Shown in pieces: positions 45,610 to 57,163 of a stretch of 64,000 nucleotides of DNA. The position numbers and the translations under genes are program-made. This DNA comes from Gonocerus acuteangulatus (lineage: Eukaryota; Arthropoda; Insecta; Hemiptera; Coreidae): positions 52,976,490-53,040,489 of the forward strand of contig OX328125.1 in the NCBI GenBank assembly GCA_946811695.1, read 5' to 3'. The notes under the pieces are model-generated. The model ran no database searches. It saw only the letters and a list, made by a program, of their open reading frames with translations, and had not been told where the DNA came from. Numbering within the stretch: the first letter of the stretch is position 1; every line of letters begins with the position of its first letter.

Positions 45610-47925
45610 CCATCACATTCCTTAGAATAAACCTTCGCCGTCCAGCCAGGTTAAAATGTGAGTTTGTATTAACTCTCTGTTTTGATTAGGAATGGAGTTA
45701 GTTTATTTTTGTTTAATCCCTAGGAGAAGACTGAACATAATTTTAGATTAAATTCATCTTCGTCGCGGATTTATAGAATGAACATCTAAAAAATAACCAA
45801 ATTCTTAAGGGAAGGGGAAAAATAAACCCTCAAACGTTTGATTAAAATCTTTACTTTCCAAGAAATATTAGTTTACTTTCACAATAACTATTTCTAACTG
45901 TTGTGTAAGTATTGTTTACTAAGTTGTGTAGCATACTCTCCTATATTCTTAAGCAGTAACGCCATATCTGCGGCTGACCAATGGAATTCTAATATTACAG
46001 CCATATTAGTGATATCAGGTTACTTCTATTTTATTATACAGTAGAATCCGTTATTAATATCTTTAGAATGCTAGGTGTCGGATTCGTGTTAGTTTTCTAT
46101 TTATTTTTATTTGTGGATTCATTCAAATTGAAATTGATAGTGTTTGCTATTCCTACTTTATTTCAACTTTCTATTCGATGAGAGAGTAATTTATTCTTTT
46201 GTTAAATTACATTTTATTTCTCTAAGTGTGTACACTTTTAAATCAGTGCATATCCATCGTTGGTATACACAGAGTATCTAGTGCACGGAAATGTCACGAA
46301 ATTGAAAACAGGGCAAAAAAAATCACGAAAAAGTCATGAATTTTGAAACCGTTACAATATTTCAGTTTTACCAGGGTCTAACATTCCCGGGATTTCAGCA
46401 CATTTTATTTAAACATTATTTACATTTATTTTTATTTTTCTTTAATCATATTCAGAGTTTTCATTCAGACTTAAATACACTTTAATGTACTAAATTATGT
46501 ACATTGACACTAAATATTTAAGTTAGTAATATTTATAGAAATTTTGAATTCTGCTACCATTGTATAATACTTTTAAGGCTGCTAATCCCATAGTCATTCT
46601 AAAATGTTTCGAATAATTGTTCTGTCACTTTTAAAATTAATAACTATCCTCTTTTAAATATTATGTACATTTTATAACGTTCTGTTCATATTTTTCAATG
46701 TATGTAAAATATCAAGTTTATAGATATCACAGTAATCCGGATAAGGTGACAAATACTTTAAAGCTAAAAGTTTTTTCTTTAAAGTAAAATTATTTTAATG
46801 GGCATGAGATTTACATTTCAAGTCATGAAAAAGTCAGGAAATTGGCTTTCATAGATGTATTAGGCACCCTGATACAAATAATTTGGCGCTCTCTCGTGTA
46901 TGTATTGATAATTAAGCAGTTGAAATCTGTGGTGTGAAAATTATATATTTTCGGCAGGATATATTGTTCTACATGTTATAAGCCCGAATAAGTGAGCTTT
47001 TCTATCACTAACATTTTTGATACAGGTCCATCTGTATGCATACAGAAGATGCATACAGATGGACCCTTCCAAAAACAGTTTGCCTATGAAAGTTAATATA
47101 TCATAGTAATAACCTGTGTAACATTTCATAAGTTTGTCTTTGTCATAACTGGCTCAAAGTTATGAAAGGGTAAAAATCGTCTCTAATAACTCGTGTAATA
47201 TGCACAAACTGTGCGTAGGCCGGAACTTACGTCCGTGTATTGAACTTATGTCCATTTTCCCACCTACCAACTTATTCTCTGTGCTCGTCGATATTGCATG
47301 TTTCAACATTCACTAGTATAAAGGAAGGAACGAATTCGGCGCCCAGGCTCTGTTAAGATTACGATGGCGTAGTGGACATCTGAATTCGATTCGTATCTAG
47401 TATACGGGACAGGGAGTTAATGAAAATGGCTTAGTATTCTCCTGTTGACGAGGACACGAGGCCTTGGTCGTGTAGATAGGAGGAACACGCATTCCCCAGT
47501 AGTCCTGAATGGTCCTATTACGCAGCGTGTAGCGTAGCAACGTTGGAATGTCACATCACCCTCTGACACGTACTAATCCAATTTCGGCCAGCACATTCCT
47601 CCTCTATCGCCTTCTTGGATGTGGTTGACAATCATTCTGTCAAAATTGTCTTCACTCTTATGCAAAGATCCATAACTAACAATAAATGTATTTCTTTTAT
47701 CTGGTGTAATTTGGAAAGTTGACAATAAAAACGCCTTCACTGAAACGAAACCCTTCCGAATCTTCAAGCACCATTTTCTCCGACTTAAGTAGCCCATCAA
47801 TCTACACTTAGCTATTGGAAGCCTTTCGAATGATCATCTTTCAATATTGATTTGATTTACATCGCTTCCTTTAAACATAACCTAAATGTATATTTCTTAG
47901 TTTTAGACGATCATGGTGATGTCGT
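45610..47925. other. unassigned AT-rich DNA
   Basis: TACAGTAGAATCCGTTATTA at 46,039 resembles a pogo-like end, but no partner was found. A GC-richer part lies at 47,210-47,570. Other frames are unrecognised. Confidence 0.35.
47025..47065. repeat. perfect 17-bp hairpin
   Basis: GGTCCATCTGTATGCAT and its exact complement are separated by 7 bases. No other copy was seen. Confidence 0.9.
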
Positions 47926-47931
47926 CGATAC

Positions 47932-48277
47932 AAAAGCAAATTATCGAATGTGAAAAAACGCATTTTTCATTTTCAATCTATACTGATTGCTGTTGGATTG
48001 ATGTACGTTGAGGCATACTCGAAAGTTTTAAGAAAAATAATTATCAATTACAGATAAAAAAACGAACGAACTATTATAATACTATTATATTAAGTCTAAT
48101 ATAATATATATTTTACCGTATGATTACTTCATAGCCTTTTTATAGAAAATTTAGTAAGCTTTCGAATTCGCCGTTTTTGTGGCTACAGAGAGTTCAAACA
48201 ACTTTCAAGTGGTTATATTATAAAGTCATCTATAAGGTACAAAACCATTTTTCACATTCGATACTTTGAATTTGATT
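47932..48277. mobile_element. MITE family M, copy 2
   Basis: It shares both ends and internal blocks with 33,839-34,340 (for example GATTGCTGTTGGATTGATGT versus GATTGCAGTTACACTGATGT) but lacks the nested element. The interior block TAAGCTTTCGAATTCG recurs near 48.83 kb. Confidence 0.75.
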
Positions 48278-48389
48278 CTGCCCGAAACCAAATTCCAATT
48301 TTTTTCAAAAATTGTTAGAGATAGTGCATTGAAAGTGATTTTATTAAATTTATCAAGCCTCATTACCGAAACGTTCTACTCACAGTAAC

Positions 48390-48460
48390 TGGGTCATCTT
48401 AGCGCGTTTCCGTCTCTAGTGCCATTAGTAAAGGAATAGAAGCAGTTATTGGTAGATTAG
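48390..48460 (+). repeat. old interspersed motif
   Basis: GGGTCATCTTAGCGCGTTTC CGTCTCTAGTGCC has relatives at about 28,555, 9,031 and, inverted, 61,610. The full extent of the repeat is unclear. Confidence 0.5.
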
Positions 48461-48461
48461 A

Positions 48462-48735
48462 GGTATCTGATTCTTGACCATACGGCACACTAGGGAAATA
48501 GTGTGGTCAGTACTATGCTCCGGCCGCCTGATTTTTTCCTTTGCAGGTAATTACCCATTAATTAAGGTATTTACCCATTAATTAATTAAAGGCTGGGTGA
48601 GCCTAGGTACGATCTGGGACCCCAAATCCAATTTTTGAAATCCCAAAAAATCTTCAGTGCACGCTCGGGATTTGAACCTGGGTCTTCCAGTTCATTAGTC
48701 GTGTGCTCTACCACTGAGCTAATCTCGCCCCCAAA
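48462..48735 (-). mobile_element. tRNA-derived SINE, family A, copy 2
   Basis: The minus strand has TTAGCTCAGTGGTAGAGCAC and B box GGTTCAAATCCC, then GGATTTGGGGTCCCAGATCG and CAGGCGGCCGGAGCATAGTA. It is the closest relative of the copy at 595-905 and has a small duplication of TTAATTAATGGGTA in the body. Confidence 0.88.
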
Positions 48736-48739
48736 CAAA

Positions 48740-49738
48740 ACTAAAACTTTCGAAGTTTGAAGCACTTTTTTCTCCGATGATTGAGATCGCCCCTTCGAAA
48801 ATTATATCAGAGCCTTTTTTATTGAGAATTTAGTAAGCTTTCGATTCGACGGTTTTTGGGGTAGCCGCAGTGAGTACAAACAAATTTCTGGTGGTTATCG
48901 AGACTTCCTGCATAAGATTGTATGTGAGTTTGAAAGCAGATAAGTAAATTGAAATAAATTTTTCAAAAATGCTAATCTGCCAGGATAATTGCGATTAAAA
49001 AAAATACCCGTGACCCGTAAAAAAAATATCACTTTAGGAAGCGTCTCCATCTTTTTCTAAATTCCTGTGGGAAAAAAAAGGTCAATTAGCCTTATGTTTC
49101 CTAAAAATGTCATTATTCGTGTTTATATTTTTTGAGTGAATGATTCTCAAATAGTTAATTTTTTAGCCTGTCTATCCAATTCCATGTCCTGCAGGAATGT
49201 CATCTCTCTCTCTTCCATTTCCGTTCTGGGAACCCATGAGATAGGAATCTTACAGGTAGGTAGGCCGGACATGGGGTCAGGAGCCTACATCCATCGTCGA
49301 CACGATTTAGTTTTTATATTTTCTCTTGTACCTTGGCCATTTAGCTCGCATACTTCAAATAATCTAATATCTTCAGCAATTTCCTGTGTTCTTATCTTTC
49401 ATTAGAGATAAACAATAATGTTTAGCCATATCTATCGAGTGGATCTAGTTATTGTCAAAGAAAGTGCCTTCAAAATAAACACCTTCACCAAATCATTGTA
49501 CATTCATTTTGCAAAAATAAATGGAATTATAGATTCAATAAATGTGCTTCTACCATTTGAGGTGTCTGCGGTGGTATCTATTGGACTATTGGATAATTAT
49601 TTCAACTCTACAAAACCTTTCGTTTCAAGAGGATCATTGATACCTAACAGGATTTTTATTTTTTATTTTTTTTTTTTTTTATAGTAGCAAGGATAGGTAC
49701 TAGGGGTACTAGATAAGGGCGATCGTACTTAAAATGTT
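48740..49738. other. unassigned DNA
   Basis: The segment at 48,745-48,900 repeats blocks from 48,130-48,230. Two open frames (49,136-49,405 and 49,418-49,684) show no recognised family. A poly-T run is near 49,665. Confidence 0.35.
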
Positions 49739-49740
49739 AT

Positions 49741-49915
49741 CTTCTAGTGCCTTCGTTCGTGGGTTGGATTATGGGTCTTAGGCCGTCCTTTGGTCCATCT
49801 AGCCTGTAATTCATTTATTTATGGGGACCTGAAACGGGAAAAATCAGGCGACCGGAACATAGTACTAACCACACAATCTCCGTAGAGTGCCCTTTGAGGC
49901 CGCATGGCCTGTTGA
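49741..49915 (+). mobile_element. SINE family A, copy 3, lacking the tRNA head
   Basis: It contains CTTCTAGTGCCTTCGTTCGT, GGGAAAAATCAGGCGACCGG AACATAGTACTAACCAC and GGCCGCATGGCCTGTT, the body of family A. It has no A or B box, so it is 5' truncated. A (TA)n tract follows at about 49,936-49,981. Confidence 0.8.
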
Positions 49916-49933
49916 TAAATTAGTTAATTTTTG

Positions 49934-49981
<48 letters not shown>

Positions 49982-50269
49982 GTATGTGCGTGTCTGTATA
50001 AGAACAAGTTTTGGCCAGTTTAAGGGTAATTATTATTACAGATATCACAATAAAAGATATTTTATGAATCACAATTTTACCATATTTACCACCACACTTC
50101 AAACTTTTTCTTTACGACGCATCTCCTTTCTTAGCGTGCACCATTTCTAAACATCCCTGCTGCATCAGGGATTCTTTCCATTCTGGTTACATAGCTGTTC
50201 TAGAAATAATTTACTACATCCAATAAATTTGAAGTCTTGAATAAAGAACAAAATCAGCCCAATTTCAGG

Positions 50270-50495
50270 CCGTGAGGACCCAGAGAGGCAGATAATGTGT
50301 ATGTATCTGAGCCGCCTGGTTTTTGCTTTTTATGTGCCTTTTTCAGGCAGGGTGAGTCTAACGACGGTCTGGAAACCACGAACGATGAATCTGGAAAATA
50401 AAATCTTTTAAAGCGCGCCCGAGTTTCCTAATCAGGTCCTACAGAAAACTAGTTGACTGCTCGCTCTACCATGGAACCAAACTCGCTCCCTAGTG
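50270..50495 (-). mobile_element. SINE family A, copy 4, diverged
   Basis: On the minus strand it reads GAGTTTGGTTCCATGGTAGA GCGAGCAGTC, then CCAGACCGTCGTTAGACTCACCC and AAACCAGGCGGCTCAGATAC, the family A order with many changes. The B box region is eroded. Confidence 0.6.
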
Positions 50496-50529
50496 GTGAA
50501 GTTGCGAAGTTTATGCGTAAACAAATGTA

Positions 50530-50690
50530 TTAAAAAAAAAAATCGTTTATAGCCTTCTGCTCAAATTCAGGAACATAACATAGTGTTCTTTTTCGAATAT
50601 GGCCACTGCGAATGCGCGAACGCCAGCGGACACTTTTTTGTAACTTTTTTTTTTCAGTTTAGGCATCACTAAAGCATATTTATGCTAAAA
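50530..50690 (+). repeat. interspersed repeat family R, copy 3
   Basis: A-run then TCGTTTATAGCCTTCTGCTC, GCCAGCGGACACTTTTTTGT, TTTTTCAGTTTAGGCATCAC and AAAGCATATTTATGCTAAAA. It is closest to copy 2. Confidence 0.85.
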
Positions 50691-50694
50691 CGAA

Positions 50695-51395
50695 GCTATT
50701 TTTCATAAAATATTTCTTTGATACAAACAGTATAAAAAAAAAAAAAAACACCAATATCTCGAAATGGAGAAAAAAACACTTGGTTCTCAGAGGACAGCCA
50801 TTACACCCAATGAAAAGGCCATTGTTGCTTCAATTTCCTCATTGCATTAGGATTAATAAAAATTTTGTTTTTTGGTAATTTCGTTAAACTGGGAACGCTT
50901 TCCACAATTCTAATTAATCTGAATTCTCGTTAAGGAAAAAAAAGGAAAAAAAAAGAAAATTCAGAGAGATGTTTTCATGAAATGTTGAATCGGAGATAAC
51001 GAGTTGTGAAAGGTAATTTGTAAAGGGAGTTGGACTGTAGTTGGGGGATGGGAGCGGGTGCATTCGCGGCACTTGGCAAAGCACGGCTTGAATTTTAATG
51101 CAGAGTTATGTTTTATTTTTTCCATCTGCCTCTTAAAACAAATGGGATTCCATTTGTGTTAAAACGTTCTCCATTTTAGAATTCTCCTATTCATTTATGT
51201 TCAGCTTTCTTCAGGATTTTATTAGTTAGACGTGGCCTATGATAACACTCTTTATAAATGAATTAGTTTATCTTTTATGGTTTAAAGTAAATTATATTAT
51301 TTTTCGTACCAAGATATATAATAATTATAATTATTCATTACATGACCCTTAGCTCAAATATATAGAATTGGCTAATAAGGCGGAAGGTCAATAAA
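50695..51395. other. unassigned DNA with one GC-richer block
   Basis: The block at about 51,000-51,170 (GGGGGATGGGAGCGGGTGCA) looks single-copy. No gene recognised. Confidence 0.35.
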
Positions 51396-51399
51396 ATTA

Positions 51400-51690
51400 C
51401 ACCACACACTTTCACACTTTTTATTTCCCTTCCCTACATGTTTCGCACCCCTTTTGGTGCCTGTTCTGGGGAACATACTTAAACCTTAAATTCAGCCTCA
51501 ACTTGAGGAATAGGACGTTCCACTAGCAGGGCCTCGTATAGACTGGTCATTGACTGAACGAATCCAATATGGTGTCAAATAGTCAGCTAATCGATAATCG
51601 ACCTGTCATATATTTAAAATTGATTTTAATTTCCAGATGAAATATAGTCCTATAACACTTTTTTAAAAAATCCCATAAACAACCCACCAT
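51400..51690 (-). mobile_element. Penelope-like element C-terminus and terminus
   Basis: On the minus strand, coding-like text reads VNDQSLYEALLVERPIPQVE (about 51,580-51,500) to a stop. AACAGGCACCAAAAGGGGTG CGAAACATGTAG follows, with a hairpin GCACC/GGTGC and a GAAAC-ACATGT element, as in PLE ends. The CTGANGA core is not intact. Confidence 0.55.
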
Positions 51691-51691
51691 T

Positions 51692-52118
51692 TTCCTATTT
51701 TTTATCAAATAAATTAATGAAAATATTATTAAGATGGTGTATTTCCGTTTTTTTTATTTGTCACTTTTTTCTGTTTTTAATGATGTGTATGTTTTCTTTA
51801 ATCTTTCTTTTCATTCTATTTCTTTCTTTCCCTAATATTCTGATGTTTTCAAAATCAAAATCATGACCATATTTTATAGCTCAAAATATTGATAATGGAG
51901 AAAACAAAACGGCGTTGGCTTATCATGCTATAAAATATGGTCATGATTTTGATTTTGAAAACATCAGAATATTAGGGAAGAAAGAAATAGAATGAAAAGA
52001 AAGATTAAAGAAAACATACACATCATTAAAAACAGAAAAAAGTGATAAATAAAAAAACGGAAATACACCATCTTAATAATATTTTCATTAATTTATTTGA
52101 TAAAAAATAGAAAATAGC
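51692..52118. mobile_element. inverted pair of Penelope GIY-YIG fragments
   Basis: Arms of about 190 bases (51,692-51,881 and 51,929-52,118) are nearly identical inverted copies around a 47-base centre. The plus strand from 51,915 reads TALAYHAIKYGHDFDFENIRIL, matching the 'AL..H....GH.FDF....IL' block in the PLE endonuclease domain. The minus-strand arm reads the same and continues into the C-terminus at 51.4-51.6 kb. A stop follows KKEIE in both arms. Confidence 0.75.
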
Positions 52119-52124
52119 TCTAGA

Positions 52125-53990
52125 AATAATTAAAAACAATATCTACCTAGAATCCGTAGGTATTTCTTCAAATCCGGTTACTTCCAAAACATATACTTAA
52201 CCAAATATCTGGCCTTGGTATTCATCTCACATCCGATATATCCCGCCCAAAGTCTTTTCGGTCCACCCCTAGACGACCGTAATCCTCACTAAATATCCCA
52301 AACCTTCCCGACCAATCGATAAACACATCATTTTAGAAGGTACCAACCATTACGAAGGTAGGAAAAATATGGTTTTCATGAGCTAGAGGATACCTATTTT
52401 TCTTACCTGTATGGAGTTCGAATGTTGCTGCTGCAATTGTGTAACTGCGTTTTACTCTCTGTGAGCCTTGAGAGCGGACCAGAACAATATTAATGAGTTA
52501 TTTCCTTTCCCAAGCTTGCCACTGATATTTACAAAGGATTTGCTATCAGAAGATCAAATGTCCGACAACCTTATCACTCCATTCATGTAGCTATACGGAC
52601 TGAAAATTTGTTTAGAAACACAATTTGCTGACTTGAAGATTTAATCCTTCTACTCATGTCACAATAAGCTATGATTGAGTAACAGAAAAATCAAAAGAAA
52701 TAACTAAGATAGATCTCTCTCTTCTTGGCTCTCTTTAACACATATGGCGGTATGAGGCTCATCTAATAGCAGAAGTCTAGCCAACAAAGTGATAATGAAT
52801 ATGTGGCCTGATGAACGTGAACGCTGTATGATTGTGCTTTAAAGTTTGAAAAATACAGAAAAGATATCAATTTTCGTCCTCCAAGGTACCTCTGTTAGGA
52901 ATATGAAACTCCACACTTATTGGCATTGTTTCAACAAAAAAAGAATCAAAAGAAGATAAATTCATCGCTATAGGGAAAATACTTCCGGATAGGGAGAATA
53001 TTTCCGAGTAAATACGGCATAAAGATGTCTATAACATATCAAAAGATTCGAAAACATTCAGATAACCTCTTAAGCAATTAAGCTGATATATTTAGTAGTC
53101 ACGCGCCAAGTAAAATTCATCCAGAAAAGTATCCATTATTCAGCTTTTATAAAAAATAAATAAGAAAGAATAAATGCGAGGAAATAAAGTATAGTAATTT
53201 GAATGCTTGATAGTATTTTGAATGAATTTCCTTCTATTCCCTTAAAAAAACGCAGACTGTTAAATTCGAGGTTAGCATTATCTTCTTGAGTTCCTTCTTG
53301 TCTCCGAATTGCTTGGTCTAGTTAAGCAGAGCAAATGCTCTCACCAGGTTTAATTACACCTGGAGAACCTAATTACATTAGGTTCTCGGGTTTAATCCCG
53401 TAGGAGAGCACTGCGGCCATAAATTCTTATCGTGCCTGTACCACTAGAGTCCAGCCTCTTTCGTAACTTACGAAGCCTTAACTGGAGCTTGTGTTTCTTC
53501 TTGATTTTAACTCAACCACGCGACGGAAACTGAAGCAGTCAAGTTGAGAACATGCAAACATTGTACAAGAAAAAGTACCTTTGTGTTCATTTTTCTAGTC
53601 CATTCTACTTACATAGTGGTGAAGAAACCATTCTCATGGCATGGAGATCTTAAGCGCACAGAGCCTCGTGACGGGTCCTTTCAGTCCTCTGCCTTTGGGA
53701 TGATCCTTGGTTTCAGCAGGGAACAAGTACTCAAGCCAGTTAGATATTTCTTTAAAACTTCAATTTAGAGTAAAGGGAAGTCAATTTTAGCTGTCAAATA
53801 CAGGATTCAATATTTTATCAAAACTGTGGTTATGAAAATCAAAATATGAAGACTTGATAAAATATGCTCACGTTTTTCATATGTGAAACACCTGATGAAA
53901 TTTCAATATATTCAGTAGTCTCTGCCACCTTATCTTCACTTGACCAATATTATGGAAAGATGGACAGCTTGTAACTTTCCCATTGCATCA
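52125..53990. other. unassigned AT-rich DNA
   Basis: A short hairpin GAGAACCTAAT/ATTAGGTTCTC lies at 53,361-53,386. The 74-codon frame at 53,544 is unrecognised. No gene supported. Confidence 0.4.
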
Positions 53991-53992
53991 TT

Positions 53993-54135
53993 TTAGGGCG
54001 GTTCCTCCCTCTCTTCATAGGGAGGAACCCCGCTTATAAGGTTGATCTCATGACGCAATCCAGAAGTGCCGACTAGAAAATTTCGCGTTTCAGAACCCCT
54101 AGAGACCGAAAATAACGGTGGTTCAAATTTGTATA

Positions 54136-54185
<50 letters not shown>

Positions 54186-54195
54186 TATATGTGTG
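53993..54195 (-). mobile_element. HINE/Helitron-like repeat with (TA)n
   Basis: It has a terminal hairpin GGTTCCTCCCT/AGGGAGGAACC (54,000-54,031), then CGCTTATAAGG, AAATTTCGCGTTTCAGAACC CCTAGAGACCG, GTGGTTCAAATTTG and a (TA)n tract to 54,191. On the minus strand the hairpin is followed by CTAA (53,996-53,993), a Helitron-type end. It is nearly identical in order to 59,677-59,870. Confidence 0.65.
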
Positions 54196-54287
54196 GTTTT
54201 TTAAGCTACTTCGCTGGGAATTAAATGTGTTGTTCATTCGGCATCTGTCTCCAGCGGTCTTGCTCTCCGGCTTCTTCTGGCCTTCAC

Positions 54288-54289
54288 TC

Positions 54290-54320
<31 letters not shown>

Positions 54321-56434
54321 CCTAAACCCCACTTTAGAGAAAAGATAAATAAAAAGCATGCAAGGAAGGGCATGATGAAAACGAAAGTGAAAGAAAAACG
54401 TGCAGAAACGCAAAGAAAAACTAAGGACCTCGAACGCCACAGGCGTGCGTAAGGGCCACAGGTAGAGGGAGGATGAGGGAGGAGGTGTCCTTATTCTGCA
54501 AAATGTGTTATGTTCTAGTACGTCTACTAGTCGTCGTGTGAACTCAGTTGGTCCTTGCCAGCGTCCTGGTCGTCCAGGTGGTGTGATGTCGTTAAAAAGT
54601 GGATTGTCATGGTACTTAAGTCCGTCAAAGAATTTGATGTGACGTCGTTTTATGAATTCTGAAACTGTGGGGAGTTCTAAGAGTGTGTGTAAGTCTGGGG
54701 CTTTGAGTTTATTGTGTGAGGTGCTCCGTGTGATTGTTTTGAGTATTCGGTTCTGAAAAGATTGTAGTGTTCTGAGTATGGTGGGGTTCAGAAACCGAAA
54801 GAGTGGTGTGCCGTATAGAAGTGCCGGTCGTAAGACTCCTTTGTATATGAGTAGTTTCAGTCTGAGTGAGAGGTTTGATGAGTTGAGTAGGTGACCATGA
54901 GAGCGGGCTTTCGTCCTGACAAGCTTTAGCTTCTTGGTAAAGTGTGTGTGAAAACTGAGGTGTGTACCTAAGTGTATCCCCAAGTAATTGATATGTCTTT
55001 TTAACTTGTTTCTTTTGTTTCTAACCGTGAAATACTTGGGGCGTGCTCGTGTTGAATTGCCATGAAAGGCGAAGAGTAGTGCGTCTGTCTTGGTCGGGTG
55101 AACTGTGATGTGTATTCGTCGCAGTTCGTCTACTACGTCTGCGCAAACCTCTTCAGCTTGTTTTAATGCCTTTGAATGTGACATGGATGTGCTGTATATC
55201 GCGATATCGTCGGCATATGCGGCTATTTTTGTGTTTGGGTACTGTTCACCGACGATTTCTGATGTGTAGATGGAAAAGAGTGTGGGTGCGAGTACTGACC
55301 CCTGTGGTACACCGCAGGGGATTGGGTGTGTGCTGGAGAGGCTTGCCCCTACCCTAACCGTCATAGTACGTCCGTATAGGAAAGAGTGTATTGTGTTATA
55401 GAGTTGTTCTGGACATCCGTACGTTCTGAGTTGCTGCATAAGTATATTATGTGAAACTAAGTCAAAAGCTTTCGTACAGTCAATTGATATGAGTGCTGTA
55501 GTCCGGTTCATGAGCATGTTGTTTGTGATATGTGATTGGAGCCTTACTAGCTGGTGTTCTGAACTGTGTGCAGGGCGGAAGCCGAACTGCTCAGCAGGTA
55601 TAATATCCTCCTCTGCGCAAAAGTCTTTAAGATATCTCAGTATTATCTTTTCATATACTTTTGATAAATGAGGCAGTAGGCTAATTGGTCTGTAGTGTTC
55701 AGGTGTGTCGCCCTTTTTGTTGGGTTTGAGTAGTGGTGTGATTATAGCGTGTCTCCAGTGTTCGGGGAAGTGTCTGAGGCGGAGGCATGTGTTATAGATG
55801 TGTACGAGATAGTGTAGTCCTTTTCTCGGTAACTGTTTAAGTAAAATGTACTGAAGTCTGTCATGTCCTGGGGATTTATTCCCTCGTGTCTGTCTGAGTA
55901 TGGCTGTCAGCTGTTTCGGTGAGACGTACATGTAATTGTCTTGTGGTGTAAGTCTGTATTCAGGTGTACGGTCTTTGTTGCGAGTTTGAGCGTCTTGTGT
56001 GTAGTAAGTAGCGAGTATGTCCGCCTGGTCTTTTTCGTCTAGTAGCGTATCTTGTCTGTGTATTTTTACTGTGTTAGTCTTTTGCGTGCGTGTTCGTATG
56101 AGCCTCCAGAATTGCCTAAAATCACCATGTGTCTGCCTGAGTTTATCATGCCACATGGACGTCTTCCATTGTGACATGAGTGTGCGTATTTGTGTAGTGA
56201 GTGAGTTTAGTTCAGTTTTATAATGTCTATCTCGTGTTCTGTACCAGATGTTTTTGATGTTGTTTCTTTGCTTAATGAGTGTGAGAATGTGTTGTGGTGG
56301 TTTCCTAAGATTTGGAGGTGCTGGCGCGAACTTAGGAATGCTCGAGTCGGCCGCGAAGGTGATTGTGTCTGTGAACTGTTTAATGGCCTCATCGAGAATT
56401 TGTGTGTCGTGTATGGGTGTGATAGGGGGGGGGT
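54288..56434 (-). pseudogene. ORF2, reverse transcriptase part
   Basis: The frame opens at 56,434 (first Met at 56,177) and holds all reverse transcriptase motifs. Residues from the Met: HYRPISLLPHLSKVYEKII near 161, QFGFRPAHSSEHQLVRLQ near 198, SIDCTKAFDLVSH near 231, GVPQGSVLAPTLF near 289, AAYADDIAIYS near 319. It then has the thumb and C-terminal region to about 580. It makes cDNA on a nicked target. No stop occurs before the poly-A, so the frame reads into a run of Lys and stops at TGA in flanking DNA. It joins the endonuclease frame if one base is added or two removed in the C9 tract at 56,426-56,434, so it is broken only once. Confidence 0.93.
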
Positions 56435-57163
56435 GTGTTCGTGTATGAGGTGTTTGTATTTGTGCCAGTCTGCCTTACTGTAGTGGTAGTTTGTGGCTGT
56501 GGGTGTGGGTATGTGCCCGTGTAGTTCGTATAAGACCGGCCTGTGGTCTGATGTAATAAAATCGAGTGCAGTGCACGCGGTTATTACGTGTGGTTGTCGC
56601 GTAACTAACAAGTCAATCGTTGAAGTCATGCTGGGATCTGCAAAGTGTCTGAATGTGTGTGTGCCTGGGTGTATGACTGCCAGGGGGTATTTAGTCAATT
56701 TAGTCCCTGCGGGGTTGTTTTTCGTATTATGCCAGGCAGTGTGTCTAGCGTTCAGGTCACCTATGAGTATGTGTCGTCTGTCTGTCGAAGTTTCTGAAAG
56801 GAGAAGTCCCAGACGTGAAAGTCGTCCTCTCGGTCTCCGATAGTATGCGGTCAGTTTGTACGTCTTGTTCAGTTTAACTATGATTGTCAGAACAAAATTG
56901 TATTCGTCTGGGTCTATGATTGGGTCTATCCGTTGGTAGCGTGTACCGTGTCGAAGGCCGATGGCGACTCCACCGGCTAGTGTATTGTCCATGTCGTGCC
57001 GGAGAAGTGTATAGCCCTGGAAGTGTGCGTAACTACCTCTGGTCAGTCGTGTGTCGGTTAGTATGAATACAGTGGGCAGTATTTGTCGTAGAAGTAAGTC
57101 CACGTCTTGTAGTTTTGGAGTTAGTCCGTTCGTGTTTAAATTGAGTATAGTGTGTCTGGTCAT
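56207..57163 (-). pseudogene. ORF2, APE-type endonuclease part
   Basis: Start taken at 57,163, where the ATG overlaps the ORF1 stop as ATGA. Motifs in order: ILNLNTNGL (residues 6-14), FILTDTRL, GGVAIGLRHG, ILIGDLNARHTAW, TSTIDLLVT, ITSDHRPVLYEL. These define an AP-endonuclease-like fold that nicks target DNA to prime reverse transcription. The acidic residue of the second motif is Asp (TDT) where most Jockey proteins have Glu (SET). After about residue 240 the frame goes out of phase at a C9 tract, giving a meaningless tail to 56,207. Confidence 0.92.

Noticed and set aside
46039..46090. Second pogo-like element
   Set aside because: Only one end-like sequence (CAGTAGAATCCGTTATTA) was seen, with no partner.
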